Positions 21,466 through 32,604 of a stretch of DNA of 37,718 nucleotides are shown piece after piece (within the stretch, counting starts at the first letter, position 1; every line of letters starts with the position of its first letter). This stretch comes from Thamnocephalis sphaerospora. Its lineage: Eukaryota > Zoopagomycota > Zoopagomycetes > Zoopagales > Sigmoideomycetaceae. The stretch is from assembly GCA_003614735.1 (NCBI GenBank), contig KZ992507.1, positions 1 to 37,718 of the forward strand, read 5' to 3'. A model generated the notes under the pieces. That model did not search any database. It saw only the letters and a program-made list of their open reading frames with translations, and was not told where the DNA came from. Both the position numbers and the translations under genes were made by a program.

Positions 21466-22179
21466 CTATGTCAGCGATGCAGTGGCAGCCTCAGAAAGAC
21501 TCTGTCGCTGATGCTTGCCGGCCGTGGGAACGTGCGGCAGGGTGTGCGCGGCAGTGGCGTGGTGACTGCTGCGTGCACCAAAAATCTCATCGTGCCGTAT
21601 CCGTTCCAGACAGGTTACCAGCTCTTCCATCTCACGTCGGGCTGAGCGTTCCGACTCCAGCTGCTGCTTCAGTTGCGTCACCTCAGCACGTAGCGCAGCA
21701 ATCACCTGCTGTGTGTGCTCGGCATGCCTGGTCATCGTTTCCACCGGCGACGCAATGCTCGAAGCGGCGCTAGGCGACACACGCCCTTCGCCACTCAGCA
21801 TCGTCGACAGGATGGAGCGGTTCTCCAGACACGGCGAGGTGGTGGCCGATTGCTCGGGCGACAGCGGATCGGGCAGTTTCCAGATGGCCATGTCTACGTG
21901 CATGTACTCACGCTGCGGCCGTGGTTGACCAAGAGCCAGCGAGCCAAAGCTATAGGCGCGACGTAGAGTGCAACAGTCCCGTGCAACCGTCACCACGCTC
22001 GTTGATTCAAATGCCGTCATCGTGTCCCGCTTTTTCATGGCGCTGGGTCTGGTGACGATGGAGCCGGAGGCTGGCACCAAAGGCATGGCGATGGGCGGTG
22101 GTGGAGCCCTTCGCGTAGGTGGCGGCGGCACCTCCGGGTAGTTGACGTCCTTGGGTGGCGTTGAAGTCGCCACTGTTGT

Positions 22180-22210
<31 letters not shown>

Positions 22211-25200
22211 GTGGTGGTGGTGGCAGCGGCGAGCGACTTACTACTGAACGTCTGTTGCATGCGCGAATTAATAGCAGCAATATCCTCTTCATCAGCATCC
22301 GACTGGTCGTCATGGTCCATCGTGTCGATCATCGAGGATGACGAGGAACAGATGGGCTCCTCTTCGCCTAGGAAAAAGCTCGGCGGCAGACAGTCGCTAG
22401 AATACCGCCGGTGGCGCGTGGACGCTTCTTCCCTTGTGGAATAGACCGACAACGCGTCATTTAGCACGCTACCATTGACAACCGTATGAGCATGCGTGGC
22501 TGAGACAGGCACCACTGTGGCCACTGCGATGGCGTCCGTGCTGGCATCCGCCGACACGTCCTGCGACACATTAATGCTAGTGCGTGAATCGGACGCGCTC
22601 GTGAGCACCGAATCGTCAATGTCAACATGTGTTGCTACGCCCAGGATGGCATCTTGAACTTCTGCAGACAGAGGTTCGGCGCAGTAGGTAATGTCCTGTT
22701 CGCTGCCGGTATTCTCTGTGGTGTCCATCGCGCTAGTTTCTGCCATTATTCCATTCGTATACTGGGTAGATTCGGTGTAGTCGGTGGTCATGCTGGGGCG
22801 CCACGATAGACTTTGATCCTCGTAGGCTGTTGCGTAGGAACTGTGGGACAAGAAAGACATGCCATCCAGATTGGATTCCAGCGATCCAAGCATCACGGGT
22901 GGGGATGCCTGCGGTGCCTGGGGCTGGGGCTGGGGCTGTGACGTGGCAACTAGAGGTTGCCGAGGTAGCGATGGTGGTGGTAGCGCCGGTGGCGGTGACA
23001 ACGGCTGAGAGTGTGGCTGCGGCGTAGGCAGCGACACATACACCTCCTCCGATGCCGCCGCCGTAGTCGACGAAGCAACATAGTCGGCACTCGTGGTTGA
23101 CATCACAAGTGCAGGTGAGTTGGCATGTCGGCCGCGCGAGTCGGGGTTACTCCGGCTAGAGCGATGCGACAGACTCGTGCGTGTGGAAGATGCCGGCGAG
23201 TGGTTACTGTCCGTGGCGGAGCTGCGCGACATGCGGACGTCCTGGCGTCTACCGCGCACTCCCTGCTCCTCTTGCTCTGGCAGCGAGCGAATTGTATGAG
23301 CTCCTGCAGCAGTGCCAGGAATAAAAGTACGTGGCGAGTCCCGACCACTTCGGCCATGGAGTGCTGGCTCTGTGGAACGAGATCGTAGAATGTCTGCCGG
23401 TGGGTCTCGCTGGCCAACGCCGAGCGAGTGGCGCGCATGCGGCGCACGTGGGTGCCGCTTGGACTGACTCCCGCTCATCTCTGCAGGGAAGGTCGGGTCG
23501 GCAGAGTGCGCTACCGGAGACTGTGTTTGAGATGCTGACGAATCCCGCCGGTGCTCATAAATACTGGCGGAGAATTGTTTGTCGACCGATCGCGCGCCGG
23601 TGGACAGATCCAGCTGGGAGACTGGATTCATCACTGCCGACGCGTCCCGCCGCGCCTCTTCCCTGTCTTCCCTGGATGCAACGCTTTGCGCATCCTCATT
23701 AAGGTCCTCCTCCAGCAGACTCATCGGCTTTGCGGTGCGCATCTTGTTGGGGCGAGATCGCGAAGGCATGGATGGTGGAAAGCCGTTGGCAGAAAACGTC
23801 GCCGACAGGTGTGTTGACGAGGACGGCAGCTGTGGCCGTTGATGTGACTGTAACGACGGCTTGACTCGCGCAGCCGGCGACGAAAGGGTACGCATGTGGC
23901 CAGACGCGCCTGCAGGCGCAGTACTGCTACCGTTCGCTTTGGCCGCATGGACGTCTACCTCTACCGGAGGCATCGGCGGCGGCGGTATGTCCATGTCCAT
24001 CTTTGTGGGCGATGCTGGCTGCGACTTTGAGCTGCCTCTGCGGCGCAGCGCCAAGGAAATGGGTCGGCTCTTGCCGCTACTGTCGCTGGAAAAGAGTTTT
24101 TTCAGTGCGCGCGCCGCATCACGCGGCTGTGGCTTGCGGTCGATGGAAGACTCGATTGTGCGCATCCGCTCGGGCGTCAGCGACATCTTCTTGGTCTCAC
24201 CCGAGTTGATGAGATCCTCAAACTCCTGCATCTTGTCGCGCGGTGATGCGAGACTAGGTGAGATGGGCATATCTCCGCCAAGCGATGCATCAAGATGGTT
24301 TTTGCGACGCAAATCTCCCTGACTCTTGGAAAGACGCAGCGATAAATCCAGCGTGCGCCGACGTGTCCGCGTGCTGTTGCTCAGCTCGCTGCTGCTGCGC
24401 GCTGTTGCACTGGGCTGCTGTGCTTGTGGCGCAATCGGCGCTGCCGTATCCTGAAGCAGCGGCGTTTGAATGGGCACATGCTTTGGCCGCCGGCTGCCGC
24501 CACCGTGCGCTCCGTCGGTAGCCAGCGACGAGACTGAAGCATTAGATAGCTGACGGCCCACCATGTCGGGCGATTGGTGTGGAGACGGCTCGTCTTCTTC
24601 ATGGCGTTTTCCTCGAAACTGCCTAAACAGCTTTCCCAACGTGCCACCGGCACTCATTTGACTAGGCGAGTTTGGCGGCAGCGTTGGCGTTACAGGTGTT
24701 ATACTTGGGCTCATGATCAGCCCTGGTTCTGGAGAGCCTATGGAAGCGGGAACGAACAATGTTAGTGTTGGATGGGCTAAAGAACCGTCTCTGGCCAAGC
24801 ATGACCCACCAGGCACCGTGTCGACGGAGAACTTGCGCAGACGCCCCATGTCATATTGCGAAACGTTGTGCCGCCCAGAGTCGGTGGAACGACGAGCACG
24901 CTCCACTGGAACACCGTTTGGACTCCCGCCATGCACCAGCGGTGGCGTGTCTAGGCGCACTGTCGGCACCAGCGGAGCACTATTGGGCGTAGGCGTGATC
25001 ACGCGTGGTATGGGCGGTTCGCGCGAGGCACTACGCGGTGGGAGCTGCGGCGAATTGAGCTGGGCGGTGCCGGTCCGCACGCGCACCGAAGACGCGAGGC
25101 TGGTGACCGACGACGATGCTGACGAGGTGTGAGCCGGCATGTTGATGCTAGCCGAAGGCGGCGGTGTTTCCAAGACTGCGCTTGGCGCAGAGGAAAGTGG

Positions 25201-25851
25201 CGAGTAGGAGTGGTCGCGCAGCTGCATCCGGTCTAGCAGTCCCTTGATCTGCATATCACAGTGCAGCGCACGGTTGACATCCTCCTGTAGCACCGTATCA
25301 CGCGCCATCGCATGAGTGCTTTCGGCACATGATGCCAGCAAAAGCCGGCCAATGTACTCGATCACACTCGCCACATAGCGCGCCGTCGAGTTGGAGATGG
25401 CATCCGCTTCGGACGGATCGTCTGTCTGCTGCTGCAACACCAGAGTCCGCAAGCGATCCTGGATTGCAGTGGCCACCGTCGCCTCGTTGCGATCGGGCCA
25501 GCCGCGTTCGGCGCCTGTGCGCTGCTGAATGTGGTCGGCCAGCACAATGCAGTCGGAGGCGATCGTGCCCACCGGCAGCAGCGCGTGCACTGCGGCGCGC
25601 ACGGTTGAGACCACCAGGCGGCGTTTGCGCCTCGTCACCGCATCGACCAGCAGCACCAGAAGCTCGTCTAGAAAGCTGTTGACGGCAGCCAGCGCGTCAT
25701 CGGTGATGTTTTCCAGCCGCACGCAGCGTACGATGGTGCGTGCCGCCGGAAGAGAGATGTGCTGATGGCCTAGGCGCATCAAGATGCAGCAACATCAGCC
25801 ATGGCCACCTGCAGATCCCGACGGTTGCCACCCACCTTCACGAGAAGCCAT
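21466..25851 (-). CDS. Gene B: large double histone-fold-like protein with disordered body and C-terminal coiled coil
   Basis: Paralogue of gene A. Exons 25851-25836 (MASRE plus one base) and 25769-21466 joined by a 66-nt phase-1 intron; 1439 aa. The first 200 residues match gene A in order: ISLPAARTIVR against VSPRAAKSIVA, AVNSFLDELL against TVNAFLDELV, then ASVIEYIGRLLL and LQEDVNRALHCDMQIKGLL, which resembles histone H2A from alpha2 to alphaC. The next thousand residues are Ser/Pro-rich and probably unstructured. They contain KMQEFEDLINSGETKKMSLT at about 24243-24160, a polyalanine run, and many SP/TP and RxxS sites that could be phosphorylated. Near the end a coiled coil (LKQQLESERSARREMEELV) is visible. 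I do not recognise a named family; chromatin or cell-polarity scaffolding are both conceivable. No frame damage over 4.3 kb, so it is under selection. Confidence 0.8.
22177..22225. repeat. GCA/GGT triplet tract coding polyalanine in gene B
   Basis: A plus-strand GCA run followed by GGT units. In gene B's frame it reads about twelve alanines after a short Thr run. Confidence 0.8.
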
Positions 25852-27440
25852 CGCTGAAGCGCGGTTTGCGAGCAGACACGCGTAGCTGACAGCTGGTATG
25901 ACTGTGGCCAACTTGGCGAGCCAAAAGGCGATGACAGGAATTATAATTAGACAGGCACGCTGACGCGGACAACTATGTAGACGATTTCAGTGCAGAAGAG
26001 AGAAGGGAACATATGCATATACGCACATGCACGTAAGTCCCAAGTTAGCCGTGGCATTCTGCGACAAAGCACAGCACAAACAGCACACACAGCTGCAATG
26101 TCGCAGCGTCAAGTAAGCCGATACTTACGGACACGCCGGCCTGCTGAGGATATAGTACGTGACGGCAGCAAGAGCGGCCGCAGAGCCGATAGGGCCGCGG
26201 TGATGCGCACCGGATGCTGGCTCTAAGCGGTCGTGCAATGAGGAGACGGGAGCGAGGTAGTGCGACCAGGCGCCTCGCAGTGCAGCGGTAGATGTAAACG
26301 TTGGTAGCGGGCGAGGAAAAAGACGGTCGGAGCAATTAGAAAGAGTGCGAATGTGTCGAAGAGTTTGGCGGCAGATGTGCAAGCCCAAGGCCAAGTCCTG
26401 CTAGCGTCTGCCCCTTCATTCACCAGGTGCATACAGTATCGGAGAAGAGAGAGAAGGAGAGTGCGAGAGCAGGCAATGCTGGACGGCTAGAACAGCACTA
26501 CCGTGGGTGCGGCCAGGTACAAAACGGGAGAGTGTGTGCCACGTACAAATATAAGCAGGCGGACAGGAGGACGCCAGTGCGTCTAAATAGGACTACACGC
26601 CACAGGCCCAAGCATGGAGAAGGCGAGCCGTAAAAGCAAAGTACTACATGGCACGCTAAACTTCTGCTCTTCTTGTCGCAGGCGACAGCGTGGTCGCATG
26701 GCGCCCAAGCGCATGCCTGGTCCGCTGGCCAGTGTGGCTCTATGTGCAGCTTACGGCTGACGCCTAGCCAGCCGCCACATGCACATCCCGCGCGCATGCG
26801 CGCAAGATCGACAGCACATCGCACGTTACGCCGAATTCCGCAACAGCACTGGCGTCACCCCACCTGCATTCGCCACACTCTCCTGGCTTCGCTCGGTCTG
26901 TGCTAACCCGGTGGCATTCAGCCCAATAGTTGGCATAGCAGCCACTTTGGGCAAGCGCATAGGATTGGTCGGGTCAAGGCGGTACGGCCCAGTTGGGATA
27001 CGCAACAGAAACACACCACCAGCGGCTAAATTACGATGTCCGGCAGGTGTTACACGGTAGGCGACGATAGACGTGCACGTCGATCGTCATGGTCGTCATG
27101 ATCTTCGCGCTAGACCATCCTGGCCGCGGGCTGACAACAACAACAGCGGTCGGTCACGGTTTTCGATGCGTTTCTGCGCCACTCGCCAATGCCGGGTAAG
27201 TGCCAGTTGAGGTCACAGAAACGTAACGCCAAGCGTTGTTTCGGTGTGTACACCCTGCCACGCGCGCCTCATTGTATCGCGATTTCTGTTGCCAAAAGCA
27301 GTACCGTTGCGTAGCCGATGTGATTTGGATTTGGATAACAATTTATAACGCCGCTGGTACTTGCGCTTGTTGCGCTCTTGCAACAACTTTCCTACTTTTA
27401 TACTGTGCGTTTTCAGAGTGAAACGGCCTCTTTTCCTCTA

Positions 27441-27495
<55 letters not shown>

Positions 27496-27606
27496 AGTGT
27501 CATCCTTCCTGTCAGCGCTGTGCGTTACTGTTTGTGGTCTACCGTCTGCGATTGTCACGCTGTCCATACCTTGCCATCAACCACGCTCGCCTGTCCAGCG
27601 ACCACC
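25852..27606. promoter_or_regulatory. Divergent intergenic region between gene B and gene C
   Basis: 1.75 kb, the longest gene-free stretch. Short ORFs on both strands have no family resemblance. A purine-rich tract lies at about 26438-26470, and a 48-nt pure TC microsatellite at 27444-27491 lies 115 bases before the gene C start. I see no RNA gene. Confidence 0.5.
27444..27491 (+). repeat. (TC)24 microsatellite upstream of gene C
   Basis: A pure dinucleotide run on the coding strand of gene C, 116-163 bases before its ATG, probably in the promoter or 5' UTR. Confidence 0.95.
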
Positions 27607-29304
27607 ATGGAGCTTACCCAGAATGGCTGGCTTTCGCCAAAAGAGAAACCCGCTGGTAGGCATGGCATGCAAACCATGCACTAGCTTGGCGGCTTGTTGC
27701 GAGTCCTCGACTAACATCTGTCGCTTTTGTAGCCATATTTCCTGTTGCCGAGCAGCAGGAACCAGTGGCCAAAAAGAAGACGCTCAGAAAAGCATTAAGT
27801 CTTGCTTTCACATCGAGCACTGCTGCTAAAGCAGACAATGCAGATAATCTAATATCCCTATCTCCGGAGCAAACGGCCAACGCAACGTCGGCTGAGGCGT
27901 CGGGAGAGCCTGCAAAGAATGACAATCGAAGCAGCTGGACGCTACGCATGCTACGCCGGCGGAACTCGTCCGCCGACAAGTCGACGCTCTCCGACCGACC
28001 AACAACGATGCTGAGCTTGGCCACTTCCACCACCGAAACTGTTTCATCCTCTGGCGGCACCTCGGCCTCATCGGACACCGCCAGCTCTACCGCCTCGCTA
28101 AGGGCTAAGGACTTTTCGACACCGGCGTCACCAATATCCATGCGGTCGTCTAACTCTGGTGACGGGGTAGCTGCAGTCAAGTCGACGCGTGCAAAAGATC
28201 CAATCACGGGCAAACCAGTGAAACCAAAAAGGAAATCTTCGGCGAACAGTCGACATCGAACGCCGGCGAGCGACCCTGCCCGCCTAGCAAATCCGAGTGC
28301 CATCGACTTTTTCTCGATACCCGGCATGATCTCGACCGCCAACAATATTGAGGCAACTTTGGTAAATAGAATTGACGAGTACCGGGAGTACAAGCCGCTC
28401 AACAAGAAGCAGCGCGAGTTTGCCAAGCTGATCACCAAGACGGATCAGACGATTAAAATGTCGCTCACATCAAAGCAGTTGGCTGACATGGATACGGTAA
28501 GTACCTGAAAGAAACGTTGGCATTATAATGTCTGCTGACACTGCTCCGCGCATGGGTGTGCAGAAGCACTCGGTGCGCAACACCATGACGCCACGGTCAC
28601 CAGTGGCTGGACCCAGCTCTGTCATATCGACCGATGACGATGAAGATAAACTTGCAGCACTAGAGCACGTGCCAGAAGAGGGAATCCTAACGCGACAGTC
28701 CATTTGCAAGCTTCCTGACGTCAGAGAACATCCTGATGTACCGAGGACAAGCAGCGACAGCATTCTGATCGGTGACGATGAAAGCAGCAACAGCAAATTT
28801 GTGACCGCTTATGTCTCGACGGCTGAAAGTCTGAGCAGCACCACGTCATCGCCAGTGCTTTGCTCGCGCTCGCTACGCACTCGGCCCAACAGTAGCAGCA
28901 TTCTACAGAGTCCAGCGAGTGTCAGCGGTGCTGTGGGCTTGCATTTTGTAAGCACATCAGCCGTCAAGAGCGTTGAAGCCGGCCCGACAAGTGCCCCTTT
29001 GCTTTCACCTACCATGGCGATGGCGGTGCAGAGTCCCACCTCCTCCAGGCCACACCAAAATCATGAGTGCTTGAACGAGGGTAGCAATCGCATCTTGGCG
29101 GTGACGACCGCACCCACCAACAGCGAGGCAAAGACAGAGCCTAGGCGACATCGCATGCTTCGCAAAGTCTGGTCAAGCAGCCAGATTCGTCAAGATCGAT
29201 GGGCTGACGAGCAGGCCTACTTTCCTAGTCTGCCAACATTGCAGCCAGACGTTTGGAGCCGCAGTGGGCCTCCTGCGTCTGGTTGTCGATCGCCAGTAGC
29301 ATAA
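27607..29304 (+). CDS. Gene C: Ser/Thr-rich protein with the LI/SLT motif
   Basis: Exons 27607-27655, 27733-28496 and 28564-29304 (introns 77 and 67 nt); 517 aa. The start context ACCACCATGG is strong. The N-terminus MELTQNGWLSPKEK is followed by a basic segment KKKTLRKALS, a long Ser/Thr-rich region, an MISTANNIEATLVNRIDEYREYKPL segment that looks helical, and then EFAKLITKTDQTIKMSLTSK directly before the second intron. After it the chain is again Ser-rich with an acidic DDDEDK patch and a basic RRHRMLRKVW near the end. No known domain is seen. The shared SLT motif links it to genes A and B, although the histone-fold part is absent. Probably intracellular (no signal peptide). Whether it is a relative of A and B or only uses the same docking motif is open. 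Confidence 0.72.
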
Positions 29305-29586
29305 GCATATTAGCACGATATACCATTACATATTTAACACACGGTACTCGTATGCAAGCCAAGGCAGCGATAATTTGATCCTGTTGCATGCTCGCTAAGG
29401 GTGGGTCCACATGCTCTACTAAAGAATATCAAATATTGCAACTAGATACTTTGTATGGGATCTGCGCGTTTATTTGCTAACTGGCAGTGATGGCATCATG
29501 GTCGCTTGCGTTGTTTTCTGAGTGTGCTGTTACGGCAACTCACGCGTACCATTATTCGACTTGGTTTTCGGACGTGGGCGATAGCA

Positions 29587-29952
29587 TTACCACTGATAGG
29601 CATTATTGCCATCGTTGTTATCATCGCCACCATTATCGGCGCTGCTGGTGCTCCAATCTTTACCGTATCCATCATCATGTTCGTAGTCATTCGTCTGATC
29701 GCTCTCTTCTGCATCCTGGTACTCTTCTTCGTCCTCGGTTGCATCCGGGTCGCTATAGCGATGGAACTTGGCGATACCTCTCCGCAAAAGTGCGACATCA
29801 CCAGCCTCCACGATATGGTTGTTGCCGCTGGCACGTAGGTGATCAACGCCGATACTCGGTGCGGCGTGCGCATCAGATGCGGTAATTGTGCACAAGGCGA
29901 GCATGCTGGCAGCCAGACAGGTCGAAAACACCAAAATAGAGCGGGACTGCAT
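29587..29952 (-). CDS. Small secreted acidic protein
   Basis: 121 aa with a clear signal peptide (hydrophobic VFSTCLAASMLALCTITA, likely cut near AHA-APS). A dibasic site ALLRRG at 57-58 could be cut by Kex2. The remainder is very acidic and Asn/Asp/Gly-rich (DATEDEEEYQDAEESDQ, then NGGDDNNDGNN) and probably unstructured. No cysteine is present after the signal peptide. A compound CA/CT microsatellite ends four bases before the ATG on the coding strand, with a TATA-like box about 93 bases upstream. It starts the run of minus-strand secreted genes. No family recognised; a secreted effector-like or cell-wall protein is possible. Confidence 0.65.
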   Translation of the reverse strand: MQSRSILVFSTCLAASMLALCTITASDAHAAPSIGVDHLRASGNNHIVEAGDVALLRRGIAKFHRYSDPDATEDEEEYQDAEESDQTNDYEHDDGYGKDWSTSSADNGGDDNNDGNNAYQW

Positions 29953-29956
29953 TGCA

Positions 29957-29997
29957 AGAGAGAGAGAGAGAGAGAGAGTGTGTGTGTGTGTGTGTGT
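29957..29997. repeat. Compound (AG)n(TG)n microsatellite in the 5' UTR of the small secreted protein
   Basis: About eleven AG and ten TG units, read as CA then CT on the coding strand, placed immediately before the start codon at 29952. Confidence 0.92.
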
Positions 29998-31001
29998 AGA
30001 CCGCTCAGCGGGTATTGGATTGGATTGCTACTGCTTCCAGCTGCTATATTGCAAAGAACGAGATAGTTGCTAGCACTGACGTTGGTTGTTTCGATCAAGT
30101 CGTGCGAATATGAAAGGCAATGGTGGCTCAGTGCTGCTCTACTCTAGAAGAGAGTTGTGGCGCAGTGGCTTGCGGGCAGACAGCGGCACTACTTAAAAGT
30201 CAGGAAGAAATGGTGGATATCGATGGCGAACTAGGCGAAAGCGTAGTAGGCGTAGACTGCACTTATACCCACCGCAAGACTATATGTGTCAGCTATCTGC
30301 TAACGTATCGCGTTTCAGAGCTGCGTGGTAGGCTGTATAGTAGAAGGGCTACGGTCCAGTAAAAGTTGCGGGAACAGTCGGTACTGGTTAAGGAAAGTGT
30401 GGAGTCTGGTATTGCAGTCTTTGCGAAACTTTTGCGTAGTAGCAATTATGCCGGTGGCAACCTAACGCGAACAGGTGAAACAAGCAATAAGTAGCTGTCG
30501 CTACAACAGTGATACGACGGCTCCTCTTGCGGCCAACGGAGATTCGGTCGTTTGGCCGGCCATCTGAGCTTGAAACACCTGGCACCAGCCGACCGATGCT
30601 CGCCGACAATGGGCACCGGCGTGGAGCTCGCCAACAGGCATGCATACAGGTTTCCGCCGTAACCTCCTGAGGACCGTGTACCCCCTTTAACTGCCACTAG
30701 CCAACACTTTGTTGGACCGTGCATCGGCGGATTGAGACTTTCTGCGACGCACGCGTTTTACTTGCGCTGCGCCTTTGGGCGACTCTGCCGCAGTGCAAGT
30801 GGCTGCTTGGCTTGCTGCCAGCCTTGCCCCGAGTAGACGGACATCAGGTTGCCACTGGTCTACTCGTGTAACCCGTCAACTTGCAAAAAGAGTAAGTTTT
30901 ATTTGAACAGATAGGTGCACAGCCTGATATGAATGCTAAGAGCGCAAAAGTGTGGTAACAACAAGGCGCCGCAGTGCCCTAGAGCATGATCAAACATATC
31001 G
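29998..31001. other. Upstream region of the small secreted gene
   Basis: About 1 kb. Only short overlapping ORFs; nothing recognised apart from the TATA-like box. Confidence 0.4.
30043..30052 (-). promoter_or_regulatory. TATA-like box of the small secreted gene
   Basis: GCAATATAGC on the minus strand, about 93 bases before the ATG, the same distance as in the three secreted paralogues. Confidence 0.45.
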
Positions 31002-31682
31002 TCATGAAGGCCCATAGGCCGACCTGCTTGAAACTGTGTTGGCTGCCGACGTTCGTTGGACTGAGGGTAGCGGCAGCGGGCTCGTTTGTTCAGAAGCACT
31101 GCCCTCAAAGCCCGGCGGTGGCGAGATGGGCTTGTTGATGCGTTTTCTGATGATTGGCGAGGGGCATACACTCGCAATGTGGCCTCTTCCGCGACAGTTG
31201 TAGCATTTTCCAGTGTGTACGCGAGGCTTATCGCTTTCGACCGGCGCAAGTGGCAGCACATTTCTGTGGTCGACATAGTTTGGTGACAGCTGTGCCACAA
31301 ACGGGTTGGGAGCAACAAGAGTGCCCTGCCTCGGTACACCGTGCATATACCTACCACTATGTGGAGCAGCATACATCTCGGCGCCATTTGCGGCGACAGC
31401 GTACACATAGTGCGGCGCGGCACTAGGAGCGCCAAAGGTGGCGACTAGTCGGTCACGCAATTCCCGCCATGACTTGCACCGAAAGTCGCTGTTGCGCTGC
31501 AAGTGGTACCACCTCGCGGCAACGCCATCCAGATAGAGCGAAGGAATGACTAGCTTTTCCTTGTCGCTCCAGGTACCGATGGAAAAGACATCGTCAACTA
31601 GGCGGCACCACCATCGAACCGACTCGTCGCTGCGGCCTCCAAAACGGGGAAAGTGAGAGCCAAGGTCGCGAAAGACGCTCAT
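31002..31682 (-). mobile_element. Lone Gag-like ORF of an LTR-retrotransposon (Ty3/Gypsy-like), fossil
   Basis: 226 aa with a retrotransposon Gag look: an N-terminal capsid-type segment (KLVIPSLYLDGVAARWYHLQ, SWRELRDRLVATFG) and a C-terminal CCHC zinc knuckle (CYNCRGRGHIASVCP). I see no protease, reverse transcriptase or integrase next to it and no clear flanking long repeats, so the element is partial. The Gag part itself reads open. It may be a decayed copy or a Gag kept by the host; age cannot be judged from one copy. Confidence 0.75.
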
Positions 31683-32604
31683 TGTACCAGTAGATGCTGC
31701 ACAGCAATTATATGCGCGGGGCGTGGCTATATGGGGCTGCGCGCAGGGTCGTCGTAAAAGAAGAGAACGAACCGACTAACGGTGAACGCGCGCGTGTGTG
31801 TGCTGCGTGTGACTGCTGAGATGTTTGCGGGGTGGATACTTGGTACGATGCGTGTAGGAAGTCGACGAACGAGGCGCGGCAGTGTTTGCTGCTGGCGGCT
31901 CTGCGGCGGCTAAAGACCGGATATATATACGCCACCCTATCGCCGCATCCGTCCACCGCTGAGCCGCGTCTCAAGGCAGCCAGGCGGCGCTGTTTCAGGA
32001 CCGGGTCTTCCAGCGTACGCAAACCTGTTCACAGACTTCGTGCAATGCTGCATCAGCCGCCTTGTACTCGGGACCACGCGACAGCTGCGACCGCATCGCT
32101 GAGCACGGCAAATGCAATGGCGGTCTGGCCAGCCAAGCCTTTTATTCGTCAACCGCACCAACATGGGCACGTCCGCTGTTGTTGGCAGCCAAAGGATGCC
32201 TCTCTGGTCAGCTGTACATGCTTCCTTGTGCCTTTGCTGCATGAAGTTGCGCAGAGTAGTGCGTTGGGGTGGACATCAGGCAGGCGCGCTGACCGCCTAT
32301 GCTATCATGTGATTGACAATCGCACCACGCGCCGCTTAAAATCATGCCAATGTCGCGGTAACACCACCAATGTTTCTAGCCCTGGTTTATTGGATGGGCA
32401 ATCAGGAAATATCAAGGCGTGGCTGGAAGCCACGGAAGATTGTCTAGTTGTCTTATTACAATGCGCGTGCGTCACAAGCTGCCGTGGATTAGCGGGACAT
32501 AGCCCTTTGGTAGAGTACTGATGGGTGGCTAGCAGGTGCATTGACGCACGAGTGAAATGTGTTGTCGTGAAGAAAGGTCGAGCGGCGGAGCGTCCTGAAA
32601 GCGT
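31683..32604. other. Spacer between the Gag-like ORF and secreted paralogue 1
   Basis: About 0.9 kb with a TATA-rich stretch at about 31918-31930 and no recognisable gene. Confidence 0.4.
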
